A stretch of DNA of 64,000 bases, taken from NCBI GenBank assembly GCA_963742865.1, contig CAVUNW010000007.1, positions 1 to 64,000 on the forward strand. The letters run 5' to 3'. The stretch's first letter is position 1. The number at the start of each line of letters is the position of its first letter. The position numbers were made by a program, and so were the translations under genes. This document shows positions 9,677 to 17,940 of the stretch, in pieces. The DNA comes from Bog-532 sp963742865. Its GTDB lineage: Bacteria; Actinomycetota; Actinomycetes; Streptosporangiales; Streptosporangiaceae. Below the pieces are notes generated by a model that made no database searches, was not told the DNA's origin, and saw only the letters and a list, made by a program, of their open reading frames with translations.

Positions 9677-9931
9677 ATGGGAGTAGCCCATAGGGCGGGC
9701 GCGGGCCCGGGAACTGGGCCCGCGATGCCGGGGGCGGCGATGCCGCTCGACCGTGAGGATCTCGAACTGCTCCGGCTGCTGGCCGAGGGCGCGCTGCTGG
9801 GCGCGGTGGCCCGGCGGCTGCGGACCTCGGAACGGACGGTCCGGCGGCGGGTCCGCAGCATCTGCAACCGGCTGGGCGTGGACGCTCCCATCCAGGCCGT
9901 GGTGTGGGCGGCGCGGCGGGGTCTGCTGTGA
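9677..9931 (+). CDS. Small LuxR-type helix-turn-helix protein
   Basis: An 84-residue protein consisting almost only of a LuxR/GerE DNA-binding domain (LDREDLELLRLLAEGALLGA, then RRLRTSERTVRRRVRSICNR and LGVDAPIQAVVWAARRGLL). There is no receiver or sensory domain. A later in-frame ATG at 9740 would give a 63-residue HTH alone. Its stop overlaps the GTG of the rhamnulokinase in a GTGA arrangement, which suggests translational coupling and a role in the same regulon. A stand-alone HTH inside a sugar operon may act as a local regulator; this is inferred from position. Confidence 0.65.
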   Translation: MGVAHRAGAGPGTGPAMPGAAMPLDREDLELLRLLAEGALLGAVARRLRTSERTVRRRVRSICNRLGVDAPIQAVVWAARRGLL

Positions 9932-11546
9932 CTGGTTTCCCGGGGCCGGTGAACGTGGCGGCGGTCGATCTGGGGGCCTCCAGCGGGCGGGTCATGGTGG
10001 CGCGGGCCGGGCCCGGCAAACTCACCCTGCGCGAGGTCCACCGGTTCGCCAACGTCCCGGTGCAGGGCCGGCGGCACCTTGCACTGGGACATTCTGCGGC
10101 TGTACGCCGACGTGCTGGAAGGGCTGCGGGCCGGGCAGGCGGAGACGTCGGGCGCTGGCGGCCTGGCCAGCGTGGGGATCGACTCGTGGGGGGTCGACTA
10201 CGGCCTGCTCGACCGGACGGGCGCGCTGCTCGGGAACCCGGTGCACTACCGGGACGCGCGGACCGATAGGGCCGCAGACCTGCTGAGCGCCCGGATCGCG
10301 GCCGACGGCCGCTACGCGGCGACCGGCATTCAGGAACTCCCCTTCAACACGATCTACCAGCTCACCGCAGCAGCCGGCACGCCGCAACTGGAGGCGGCGG
10401 ACACGCTGCTGCTGATACCCGACCTGCTCGGCTACTGGCTCACCGGGCAGACCGGGGCGGAATTCACCAACGCCTCGACGACGCAGCTTCTCGACGTCCG
10501 GACTGGAGACTGGGCGTGGCCGCTGATCGCCGCGGCGGGGATTCCCCGGCGTATCTTCCCTCCCGTGCGCTCGCCCGGCAGCGTGATCGGTCCCGTGCGG
10601 GACGACATAAGCGGCCTGGCCGGGCTGCCGGTGGTCGCGGTCGGGTCGCACGACACCGCGTCGGCCGTGGTCGCGGTGCCCGCGCAGAACCGCGATTTCG
10701 CCTATATCTCCAGCGGAACGTGGTCACTGGTCGGGATGGAGCTGGATGAGCCGGTGCTGAGCGACACCAGCCGGCTCGCCAACTTCACCAACAAGGCCGG
10801 CGTCGACGGGCAGATCCGTTACCTGCACAACGTCACCGGGCTGTGGCTACTGCAGGAGTCCCTCCGGGTGTGGGCCACGGGCGGTCAGGGGGGCGGTCAG
10901 GGGGGGGCGGTCACAGGGGCGGTCACGGGGGCGGCCGCCCGGCGGACCTGGCCGGCCTGCTGGCGGACGCGGGCAGGCTGCCCGCGCTGGTGTCGGTAGT
11001 CGATGCGGACGACCCCATGTTCCTGCCGCCCGGCGATATGCCGCACCGCATCTGCGCCGCGTGCGCCCGCGTGGGTGACCCGATGCCCGCCAGCCCACCG
11101 GAGGTCGTCCGCTGCATCCTCGACAGCCTGGCCCTGGCGTACCGCCGGACGATTGTCCGGGTGCAGGAGCTGTCCGGGCGGCACGCGGACGTCATTCACA
11201 TGGTCGGCGGCGGCACCCGGAACGAACTGCTCTGCCAGCTCACCGCCGACGCGTGCGGGCTGCCGGTAATCGCGGGCCCGGTCGAGGCGGCGGCGCTGGG
11301 CAACGCGCTGGTCCAGGCGCGGGCGCTGGGGGCGGCTCCCGGGGGCCTCGAGGGCCTGCGCGGGCTGGTGCGCGCGACGCAGGAACTTCGGCGCTTTGAG
11401 CCACGGGGGGACGGTGCGGCGTGGGAGGCGGCGGCGCGGCGGATCACCGGTCGGTCGCAGCGGGCGTTATCGGGGCGGTGCGGACAGGCGGGCGGTGCCG
11501 GCAGGCGGCTCGGCAGGGCGGCCCGGCGACTATTGTCCGGACCTGA
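9928..11546 (+). CDS. rhaB: Rhamnulokinase, frame broken at least twice
   Basis: FGGY-family kinase: the N-terminal phosphate block is AAVDLGASSGRVM, then GIDSWGVDYGLLDRTG, VVAVGSHDTASAVVAVP, SSGTWSLVGMELDEP, and the C-terminal MVGGGTRNELLCQLTADA. It would phosphorylate L-rhamnulose with ATP in the cytoplasm. The frame changes once near 10075 and again in a short tandem repeat at 10880-10925, where an 8-G run replaces the 6-G run of the other units; removing two G restores the frame. The end is uncertain: kinase homology stops near 11440 and the frame then stays open across the opposing gene, so a further indel is likely and TGA 11544 is a candidate stop. No isomerase gene is in the window. 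Confidence 0.75.
10878..10930 (+). repeat. Four-copy 12-base tandem repeat in the rhamnulokinase gene
   Basis: GGCGGTCA occurs at 10880, 10892, 10906 and 10918, separated by G runs. Spacings are 12, 14 and 12 bases; the odd 14 comes from a run of eight G at 10900-10907. The unit codes Gly/Gln or Val/Thr-Gly in a loop not expected in the kinase family. Confidence 0.85.
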
Positions 11547-13306
11547 TGCCGTCGCCCACCACGGTCCTGATGAGCTGGCTGGGGTTGTCCACCGTGGCGC
11601 CGGTCCAGCTCACGTGCTGGTCCGGGCGGACGAGGACGAGCGCGGCGCCGAAGTGCTCCCGCCAGGCCGGATCGTCCAGGTCGAGCACGGTCAGCGGGAC
11701 GCCGGCCTCGGCCGCGGCTGCGATCAGGCCGCCGTCATCGGGTGGGCCTTCGGGGCACGGGGTCGGGGCCATCGGGGCTATCGGGGCCATCGGGGCTATG
11801 GGGGGCATCGCAGCGGATCAGCGCGAAGCCTGTCCCGAGGTGGTCGTAGAGCGAGTCGCCTGGGGCCATCCAGCGATGCGGCAGTCGCTGGCCAGGCGTA
11901 AGCGGCAGCCGTGGCTCCGGCCCTCCCCGTCCCGGCCCTCCCCGCTCTCGCCCTCGGGGAGGGCGAGCGATCGTGATCGGTGAGCCGGCGTAGGAGTAGC
12001 CGAGCACGAGGTCGAGACTGTGGAACTCCCGGTGCTTGGTGCGGTGGATGGCGGCACTCGCGGACGGGAGCACGGAGGCGAATTCCTCGCTGGCGCCCAT
12101 CAGTTTCGGATCGGCCAGTTCGGTTGCGAGCGTGGCCATATTGCCGGCGGCTTCGGCGATCGTATCGAGCCCCACCGGCGTCCGTTCAGATTCATATGTC
12201 TCGAGAAGCGCAGGCGGCGCCCAGCCATTGAGCACGGCGGCGAGTTTCCACGAGATGTTCACGGCGTCGCCGATGCCGGTGTTGAAGCCGTGGCCGCCGT
12301 ACGGCGGGTTCTGATGCGCGGCGTCCCCGGCGATGAACATGCGCCCGCGCGCGTACCGGTCGGCCAGTTGCATGCGCGCGGTCCAGGCATCGGTGGCGAG
12401 GACCTCGATCGGCGTTGCAGATCCGGTCATGGCCTGGACGATGCTGGCCGCGTGGGTCGCGCCGGTCTCGGGTGCGACGCCATTGGCGATGCACCACCAG
12501 ATGCCGTCGAGGTCGAGCCGGCCCATCAGCCCGGGTTGCTGGGGATTCAGTACCCAATACTGGACCGCATTCCCGTGCGGGACCTCGGCCGCGAGCCCCG
12601 GTGCGCGGAAGGTGACGTTGACGCTGCGCCGACCGTCGACGCTGCCCTCGTATCGCGCGCCGATCACATCCCGGATGACGCTGCGTGCGCCGTCGCACCC
12701 GAGGACGTAATCAGCCTCCACGGTCTTTTCGCGGCCGTCCCTGTCCTGGATCGTGACCGTAACCGTGCTGGAGTTCGGGGTGGCGGCGGTGACGCGCCAG
12801 CCCGTCAGCAGGGCCGCGTGCCCGGACGCGTCGACGGCCTCGCGGAGGATCTGCTCGACCAGGGGCTGGGGCGCCTGCTGGCCCGGTTCGGCGACAAGAT
12901 CGCTCTGGGCCAGGCCGAGCCCGAACGCGTCGTGGATGCGGGTGATCTCGCGCCCAGTGAGCGTGGTGCAGAAGACCACGTCGGACGACCAGTCGACCTT
13001 GAGAGGAGCTTCCTTTCTGAGTTGCTGGGCCAGACCCCAGCGGCGGAAATGCTCCATCGTCCGGGCCGAAACCGTCTTGGCGCGAGGGCGGAGCCAGTTC
13101 ACGTCCGGGCGGGGCTCGATCACCGCGCAGGCGACGCCGTGCAGGTTCAGTTCCATGGCCGCCGCGAGCCCGACCGGGCCGCCGCCGGAGATAAGGACGG
13201 GCACCCGAGCGGGTGGGCCGGCGGGGGCTGCAGCCGGGGAGGGCTGGCCTGTGAGCGCGGACGAAGCTGGTGGGGCCGCAGCGGCCGGGTCCGTGGGGGT
13301 AGCCAT
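11530..13306 (-). CDS. FAD-dependent aromatic monooxygenase, one frame break
   Basis: Class A flavoprotein monooxygenase of about 590 residues. The FAD-binding GxGxxG-type block is VLISGGGPVGLAAAMELNLH, the DG motif region is DYVLGCDGARSVIRDVIGA, and the GD motif is RMFIAGDAAHQNPPYGGHGFN. A C-terminal thioredoxin-like tail (GVPLTVLDLDDPAW) follows, as in phenol hydroxylase and MhpA-like enzymes. The frame shifts by one within a 9-base repeat at 11764-11808; removing one G from the six-G run restores it. The ATG at 13306 shares a base with the stop of the SnoaL gene (TGATG), so the two are coupled. NAD(P)H- and O2-dependent hydroxylation of a phenolic compound is expected; the substrate is unknown. 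Confidence 0.85.
11764..11808 (-). repeat. Five-copy 9-base tandem repeat in the monooxygenase gene
   Basis: On the plus strand CGGGGCCAT and CGGGGCTAT alternate from 11764 to 11799, and a fifth unit reads GGGGGGCAT. On the coding strand it gives an alternating Ala-Pro-Met/Ile peptide. The fifth unit carries the extra G that breaks the reading frame. Confidence 0.85.
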
Positions 13307-13986
13307 CAGGGCATGACCGGGCGGGTGTGGTCGGCGGTGGTGGACTCGGGTTCGAGCGGCCCCTCGGTTCTCGCGCCGGCCGGGGTGCCGAGCGGCTGGC
13401 CGGAGAGCCAGGCGGCGCCGCGCGCGTAGAGGCATTCCACCTCCGGCCCGCGCAGCCCGGGCATGTCGCGCTTGACCGGGAAACCGAGCTGCGTCTGGAG
13501 GTACGCGAGATGCCGGTATCCCGCGGGGAAGGTGCCCAGGAGATCCTGATCCAGCGTGAGAGCCGCCGCCGGGTCCACCGGGTCGAGGCGATCCTTGTCG
13601 TAGATGGGCTGGCGGAGCACGATCGCCCAGCGGCCGTCGCGGCGTTCCAGGAAGTCGTAGAACCGCCCGGTGCACGCGGCGTCGCAGAGCACGTCGTGGA
13701 CGTTGGCGCGCTGCATGATCGTCATCTTGGTCTGCGCGATGGCCCGCTCGCCGGACAGCGTGACCCGGCAGCCGCCGAGGAAGTGCATGATGTTCACGCC
13801 TTGCTGCCAGCCCTCCCGGCTGACCTCGATGAACTTGTCCGCCGGCCCCTGGAACCAGGTGGCCATCATGTAACCGTCGTCGTGCCACGTACCGCGGAAG
13901 GTCTCCCAGTCGCCGGAGTCCCGGGCAATCACCCACGTCTCGATGACATCCCGGATAGCGAGGCGGTCAGCTAGCTCCTGGTCCAT
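13306..13986 (-). CDS. SnoaL-like / NTF2-family protein
   Basis: About 226 residues starting at ATG 13986 (MDQELADRLAIRDVIETWVI) with GGAG just upstream. The block RDSGDWETFRGTWHDDGYMM and the later GRFYDFLERRDGRWAIVLRQ are typical of SnoaL-like alpha+beta barrel proteins that act as dehydratases, cyclases or small subunits beside aromatic oxygenases. The C-terminal half (from about residue 130) is longer than a plain NTF2 fold. It overlaps the FAD monooxygenase by one base and they probably form a two-gene operon for an aromatic or polyketide-like substrate. Confidence 0.75.
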   Translation of the reverse strand: MDQELADRLAIRDVIETWVIARDSGDWETFRGTWHDDGYMMATWFQGPADKFIEVSREGWQQGVNIMHFLGGCRVTLSGERAIAQTKMTIMQRANVHDVLCDAACTGRFYDFLERRDGRWAIVLRQPIYDKDRLDPVDPAAALTLDQDLLGTFPAGYRHLAYLQTQLGFPVKRDMPGLRGPEVECLYARGAAWLSGQPLGTPAGARTEGPLEPESTTADHTRPVMP

Positions 13987-14093
13987 GACTCCAGCCTGCC
14001 CTGTTCCCGGTCTGAGTGGCCAGCGAGGACCGCGTATCCAAGTTTTCGGCCTGTGTTTGCAAGGGCTGAATCCGGCCAAATCCTGCTTGTATT

Positions 14094-14109
14094 TCGATGT
14101 TTTGTTCGA
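14094..14109 (+). promoter_or_regulatory. SOS-box (LexA)-like site
   Basis: TCGATG-TTTT-GTTCGA fits the actinobacterial LexA consensus TCGAAC-N4-GTTCGA with one perfect half. It lies about 45 bases before the ATG of the DUF222/HNH gene. A second, larger inverted repeat overlaps it: TGTTCGATAG at 14103-14112 and CTATCGAACA at 14134-14143. Confidence 0.5.
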
Positions 14110-14152
14110 TAGAATTTGACTCTACATACGAAGCTATCGAACAGGACGGTTC

Positions 14153-16024
14153 ATGTCGATCGAGCCAGCTGCTGGCCCCGGAGCGCGCGGTGAGGGCGTC
14201 TCGCCTCACAGCGACGACGACTGGGGGCAGGATGCGGTGCTGGACGAGCTCATGGCCGCCTTCGGGCCGGGCGAGGACCCGGATCTGCCCGATGACAGCG
14301 TCGACCCGGAGCTTGCCGGGTTCCTGGCCGACCTCGAGTCGCTGCCTCCGCTCGATGAGCGTGCCGACGTGGTGCCCGAGTGCCTGGCCGCCGGGTTCCT
14401 GCCGCGCGGCGGGACGGGCAGGCCGAGGCTGGTGCGCGGCGGGCCTGGCGCCGGCTTCGCTTCCGGCGCGGAACTAGATACTGCCCTGCCCGGACCGGCC
14501 CTGGCCGGATTTGCCGACGACGCCGCAGGGAGCGACCGGAGCTATACCGACCTCAACGACGACGAGCTCATCGGCACGCTGGTGGGCTGGCAGAAAACGG
14601 AGGCGTGGGCCGCCTCGGGGAGGCTGTCGGCGGTCGCCGAGCTGATCCGGCGCCGGCCCATTCAGCCGGGTGTGAGCAACGGCCCAGGCGGGAAACCGGC
14701 CGGGTGGGGGGAGTTCTGCAGTGACGAGCTCGCGGTGGCGCTGGCGATCTCCCGGCAGCCCGCCGAACGGATGCTTGGCGTGGCCTACGACCTGGCGTTC
14801 CGCCTGCCACGTACCGCCCGGGCGCTGCGTGAGGGACGCATCGACAGCTATAAGGCGCAGATCATCGCGGAGATGACCCGGGTCCTGGACGATGCGGGCG
14901 CGGCGGCCGCTGAAGCCCTCATCCTGGCGGACCCGGCCGACCCGGCCGACCTTGCCGGTAAGTCCCCCAGCCAGATCCGCGCCATGATCGGCCGCGCCGT
15001 CCTGCAGATCGATCCGGACGCCGCCCGGCAGCGCCGGGAGCAGGCCCAGCGGGACGCCCGGATCAGGTTGTGGCGCGAGTACGAAGGGACTGCGGCCCTG
15101 GGCGGGTTCGGGCTGCCGCCCGATGAGGCCGTGGCTGCTGACCAGATGATTACCAGCCGCGCGCAGGAGCTCAAGGCGGCCGGGATGGAGGGCACCATGG
15201 ACCAGCTCCGGGTCCGCGCCTACCTCGACGTCCTGCTCGGCCAGGATTCTTCCCCGGTCCTGGCCGATGGGGGTGCTTCTGATGGCCAGGCAGGCCCGCG
15301 TACCCGTAGCCGCCAGGCGGGTAAGCCCGCCTCCTCCAGCGAGACGGGCCTGGCGGCGCAGATCAACCTGACCGTTCCGCTGGCCACTCTGCTCGGGCTG
15401 GCCGATCGGCCCGGGGAGGCGGCCGGGTTCGGCCCTCTCGACCCGGATCTGGCCCGCACCATGGCCACTACCGCTGCTGCCCAACCAGCCACCATCTGGT
15501 GCCTCACCGTTACCGACGCCCACGGGCACCCCACCGCGCACGGATGCGCGCGGCCGACCCGCCGGGCAGGCCCCCGGCAACCGCGCAGCCGCGCCGGGCC
15601 CGGGCAGGATGGCGCGAACGGCGGGCTTGGCGGGTACCGGACCTGGCGACTGAGGCCGGTGGCTAATGGGCCGGACCTGAGCATCGACCTGGAACCGCTC
15701 GCGGTCACCGACTGCGACCACCGGCACCACACCGACGCGCACGATCCCAGCGACAAGCTCCGGCACCTGATCCACATCCGGGACGGCGAGTGCACGTGGC
15801 CGCCCTGCCGGCGTAACGCCCGGCGCTGCGACTTCGAGCACGCCATCCCCTGGGAAGCCGGCGGCCCGACGTGCGCGTGCAACGCCGGGCCGCGTTGCCG
15901 GCATCACCATCACCAGAAACAGGCCGCCGGCTGGAGCCTGCGCCAGGACCTGCCCGGTTACCATACCTGGACTACACCCGCCGGGCGTGTGTATACCAGC
16001 GGGCCCATGAGCTATCCGATCTGA
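14153..16024 (+). CDS. DUF222 / HNH endonuclease (13E12-type)
   Basis: A 623-residue protein with an N-terminal acidic region, a DUF222 domain at about residues 130-400 (ELAVALAISRQPAERMLGVA, LREGRIDSYKAQIIAEMTRV) and a C-terminal HNH nuclease fold (GECTWPPC, DFEHAIPWEAGG, CRHHHHQKQAAGW), which supplies the metal-binding His/Asn-type residues. Members occur in many copies in actinobacterial genomes and are thought to be mobile; function is not established. ATG 14153 follows the SOS-like site, suggesting DNA-damage control. Length is in the upper family range because of a Pro/Arg-rich linker at about residues 375-510. Confidence 0.85.
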   Translation: MSIEPAAGPGARGEGVSPHSDDDWGQDAVLDELMAAFGPGEDPDLPDDSVDPELAGFLADLESLPPLDERADVVPECLAAGFLPRGGTGRPRLVRGGPGAGFASGAELDTALPGPALAGFADDAAGSDRSYTDLNDDELIGTLVGWQKTEAWAASGRLSAVAELIRRRPIQPGVSNGPGGKPAGWGEFCSDELAVALAISRQPAERMLGVAYDLAFRLPRTARALREGRIDSYKAQIIAEMTRVLDDAGAAAAEALILADPADPADLAGKSPSQIRAMIGRAVLQIDPDAARQRREQAQRDARIRLWREYEGTAALGGFGLPPDEAVAADQMITSRAQELKAAGMEGTMDQLRVRAYLDVLLGQDSSPVLADGGASDGQAGPRTRSRQAGKPASSSETGLAAQINLTVPLATLLGLADRPGEAAGFGPLDPDLARTMATTAAAQPATIWCLTVTDAHGHPTAHGCARPTRRAGPRQPRSRAGPGQDGANGGLGGYRTWRLRPVANGPDLSIDLEPLAVTDCDHRHHTDAHDPSDKLRHLIHIRDGECTWPPCRRNARRCDFEHAIPWEAGGPTCACNAGPRCRHHHHQKQAAGWSLRQDLPGYHTWTTPAGRVYTSGPMSYPI

Positions 16025-16100
16025 GTGCGCCGGGGCCGGGGCGAAGGGCGAGGCAGCGCCGGGGCGGGCGAAGGGCGAGGCGGCGCGGGAGCCGAGCCGC

Positions 16101-16213
16101 CGGGAGCTGTGGCGGTATGGGTGCCGCGCGAGGGGGCGCGGGGGCCGGGAGCTGTGGCGGTACGGGTGCCGCGCGAGGCGGCGCGGGGACCGGGAGTGGT
16201 GGCGCTATGGGGG
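16101..16213 (+). repeat. 45-base direct repeat, 2.5 copies
   Basis: Units begin CGGGAGCTGTGGCGG at 16101 and 16146, and a diverged partial unit begins at 16191. The region lies between the HNH gene stop and the sigma-factor start. It is open in one plus frame but the composition looks non-coding. A shorter repeat of GGGCGAAGGGCGAGGC lies just upstream at about 16040-16085. Confidence 0.75.
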
Positions 16214-16327
16214 GCTGTTCCTGTTCAGCGGACGGACAGCGCCTGTGACCCTATTGTTGCCGTTCACGGCACCTGGACGTTTCTCGCCTGGCTGACCGGT
16301 GTGCGGTCACTACCGTACAGTGGCCGC

Positions 16328-17932
16328 ATGCGCGACAACCAGATTGTCGTGGCCATCGCGGCCAGGGACCTGAGCGGGGTTGCTGAGGCTTACGACAAGT
16401 ACGCGCCGGGGCTGTACGGCTACTGCCGGTCGCTGCTGCGGGAGCCGGCGGACGCGGCGGACGCCGTCCAGGACACTTTCGTCATCGCCGCGGCCAAGGT
16501 GGCCGAATTGCGTGACCCCAGCCGGCTGCGGCCATGGCTGTATGCGGTCGCGCGGAACGAATGCCACCGCCGCCTCCGCGCCGGGACCGCGCCGGCCATG
16601 GTGGAGGAACCGGCGTACGTGCTCGACGAATCGGCTGAGGTGAGCCACCAGGCCGAGCAGGCCCAGCTACGGGAGCTGGTACGCGCCGCGATCAGCGGGC
16701 TGAGCCCCGCCGACCAGGAGATCGTCCAGCTGAGCGCGCGGTATGAACTGCAGGGCACTGATCTGGCGGACGTGCTCGGGGTTTCCCGGCACCACCCGCG
16801 GGCGCTGCTCGCCCGGGCCCGTGGTCAGCTGAGCGACGCCCTGGGGGCGCTGCTTCTGGCGCGCGCGGGGCGGCAGTCCTGCGCCGCGCTCGACGAATTG
16901 CTGCGCGACTGGGACGGCACGATGACCGTGCTCATGCGCAAGCGGATCTGCGGTCACATCGAGGGCTGCGACGTGTGCGGCCAACGGAAGCGTCTCGAGC
17001 TACGGCCGGCCATGCTCCGCGGGCTGGCCCCGCCGGCCCTGCTCCCGGCCGGGCTGCGGGTCCAGGTGCTCGGGCTCTGCGCCGACCGTAAGCGCGAGGC
17101 GCTGATCCAGCGCACGGACATCGTGGACCGGGCGGGAGGGTTCGGCGGCAACGGCTTCCCGGCCGCCCTGGCCCGGCCGAGAACGCTCATCTCGCGCCCC
17201 AGCCGGGGTCACGTGGCGATGGCTGCGGGCGCGGCCACCGTGGCCGCCGCCGTCATCGCGACGGCCACGGTACTGGCGACCGGTGGGCCACCCGGCCGTC
17301 ACGCCGGTGGTCATTCCGCGGCCGGCCCGAGCAGCCCGGGTGGCTCGCCCGGGCAGGTCGCCCGGCCGTCACCTTCGGGCACCCGCGCCAGCGCGCCTGC
17401 CCAGCCGGTGACCGCCCGGGACACGGGGGCGTTGCCGTCCGGTGCGGCCAGGTCAGGCGGGGAGCCGGCGGCGGCCCTCGGCACCGGGGCCAGGAGCACC
17501 GGGGGGACAAGCGGATCAGGCGGTACCGGCAGTTCCGGGGGCGCGGGTACGGGCGGAACATCCCCGGTCAGCGTGGGCGTGGGTGTGGGCACAAGCGGGA
17601 GCGGGGGAAGCGGGGGCTCAGGCACGCCCACGATCAGTGTGCCTACGATCAGTGTGACGCCGGGCGTGCTCGTGCTCGCGTCGCTGCTGGGCGGTCCCGC
17701 CACGGGGACGCTGACGCTGACGGCCGGGAACGCTCCGGTCACCCACTACACGATCTCGGTTCCCCGCAGCCTGCTGGGCGAGCTCTCGGTCTCGCCCGCC
17801 TCGGGTTCGATCGGGGCGGGGCAGAGCGTGCGGGTCACCGTGACCCTCAGCGGCCTGCTGGCCGTCGATACAACGATCACGGTCAACCCCGGCAGCCATT
17901 CCGTCACCGTGCTGCTCGGCGCCAGCCTCTAA
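16328..17932 (+). CDS. ECF sigma factor with fused zinc-finger, membrane and extracellular tail
   Basis: A 534-residue protein. Sigma region 2 covers about residues 10-85 (YDKYAPGLYGYCRSLL, AVQDTFVIAA) and region 4 about 115-165 (LSPADQEIVQLSARYELQG, VLGVSRHHPRALL). A HIEGCDVCGQRK segment at about residue 205 resembles the H-x3-C-x2-C of zinc anti-sigma domains. One membrane helix follows at about 295-325 (Ala/Val-rich), then a 150-residue Gly/Ser/Thr/Pro-rich linker and a C-terminal beta-rich domain (GTLTLTAGNAPVTHYTISVP). The layout predicts a membrane-held sigma factor sensing an envelope signal. ATG 16328 matches the start of region 2; the frame is open upstream but repetitive. Confidence 0.8.
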   Translation: MRDNQIVVAIAARDLSGVAEAYDKYAPGLYGYCRSLLREPADAADAVQDTFVIAAAKVAELRDPSRLRPWLYAVARNECHRRLRAGTAPAMVEEPAYVLDESAEVSHQAEQAQLRELVRAAISGLSPADQEIVQLSARYELQGTDLADVLGVSRHHPRALLARARGQLSDALGALLLARAGRQSCAALDELLRDWDGTMTVLMRKRICGHIEGCDVCGQRKRLELRPAMLRGLAPPALLPAGLRVQVLGLCADRKREALIQRTDIVDRAGGFGGNGFPAALARPRTLISRPSRGHVAMAAGAATVAAAVIATATVLATGGPPGRHAGGHSAAGPSSPGGSPGQVARPSPSGTRASAPAQPVTARDTGALPSGAARSGGEPAAALGTGARSTGGTSGSGGTGSSGGAGTGGTSPVSVGVGVGTSGSGGSGGSGTPTISVPTISVTPGVLVLASLLGGPATGTLTLTAGNAPVTHYTISVPRSLLGELSVSPASGSIGAGQSVRVTVTLSGLLAVDTTITVNPGSHSVTVLLGASL

Positions 17933-17940
17933 CGAGCTCG

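Noticed and set aside
9677..9931. Response regulator
   Set aside because: Only the LuxR-type DNA-binding domain is present; no receiver domain precedes it.
14474..15964. A 496-codon minus-strand frame opposite the HNH gene
   Set aside because: The plus strand encodes a recognisable DUF222/HNH protein; the antisense product is Pro/Arg/Gly-rich without motifs.
16025..16327. N-terminal extension of the sigma factor by 101 residues
   Set aside because: It is encoded by repeats, has no ribosome site, and the ATG at 16328 lies right at the conserved region 2.
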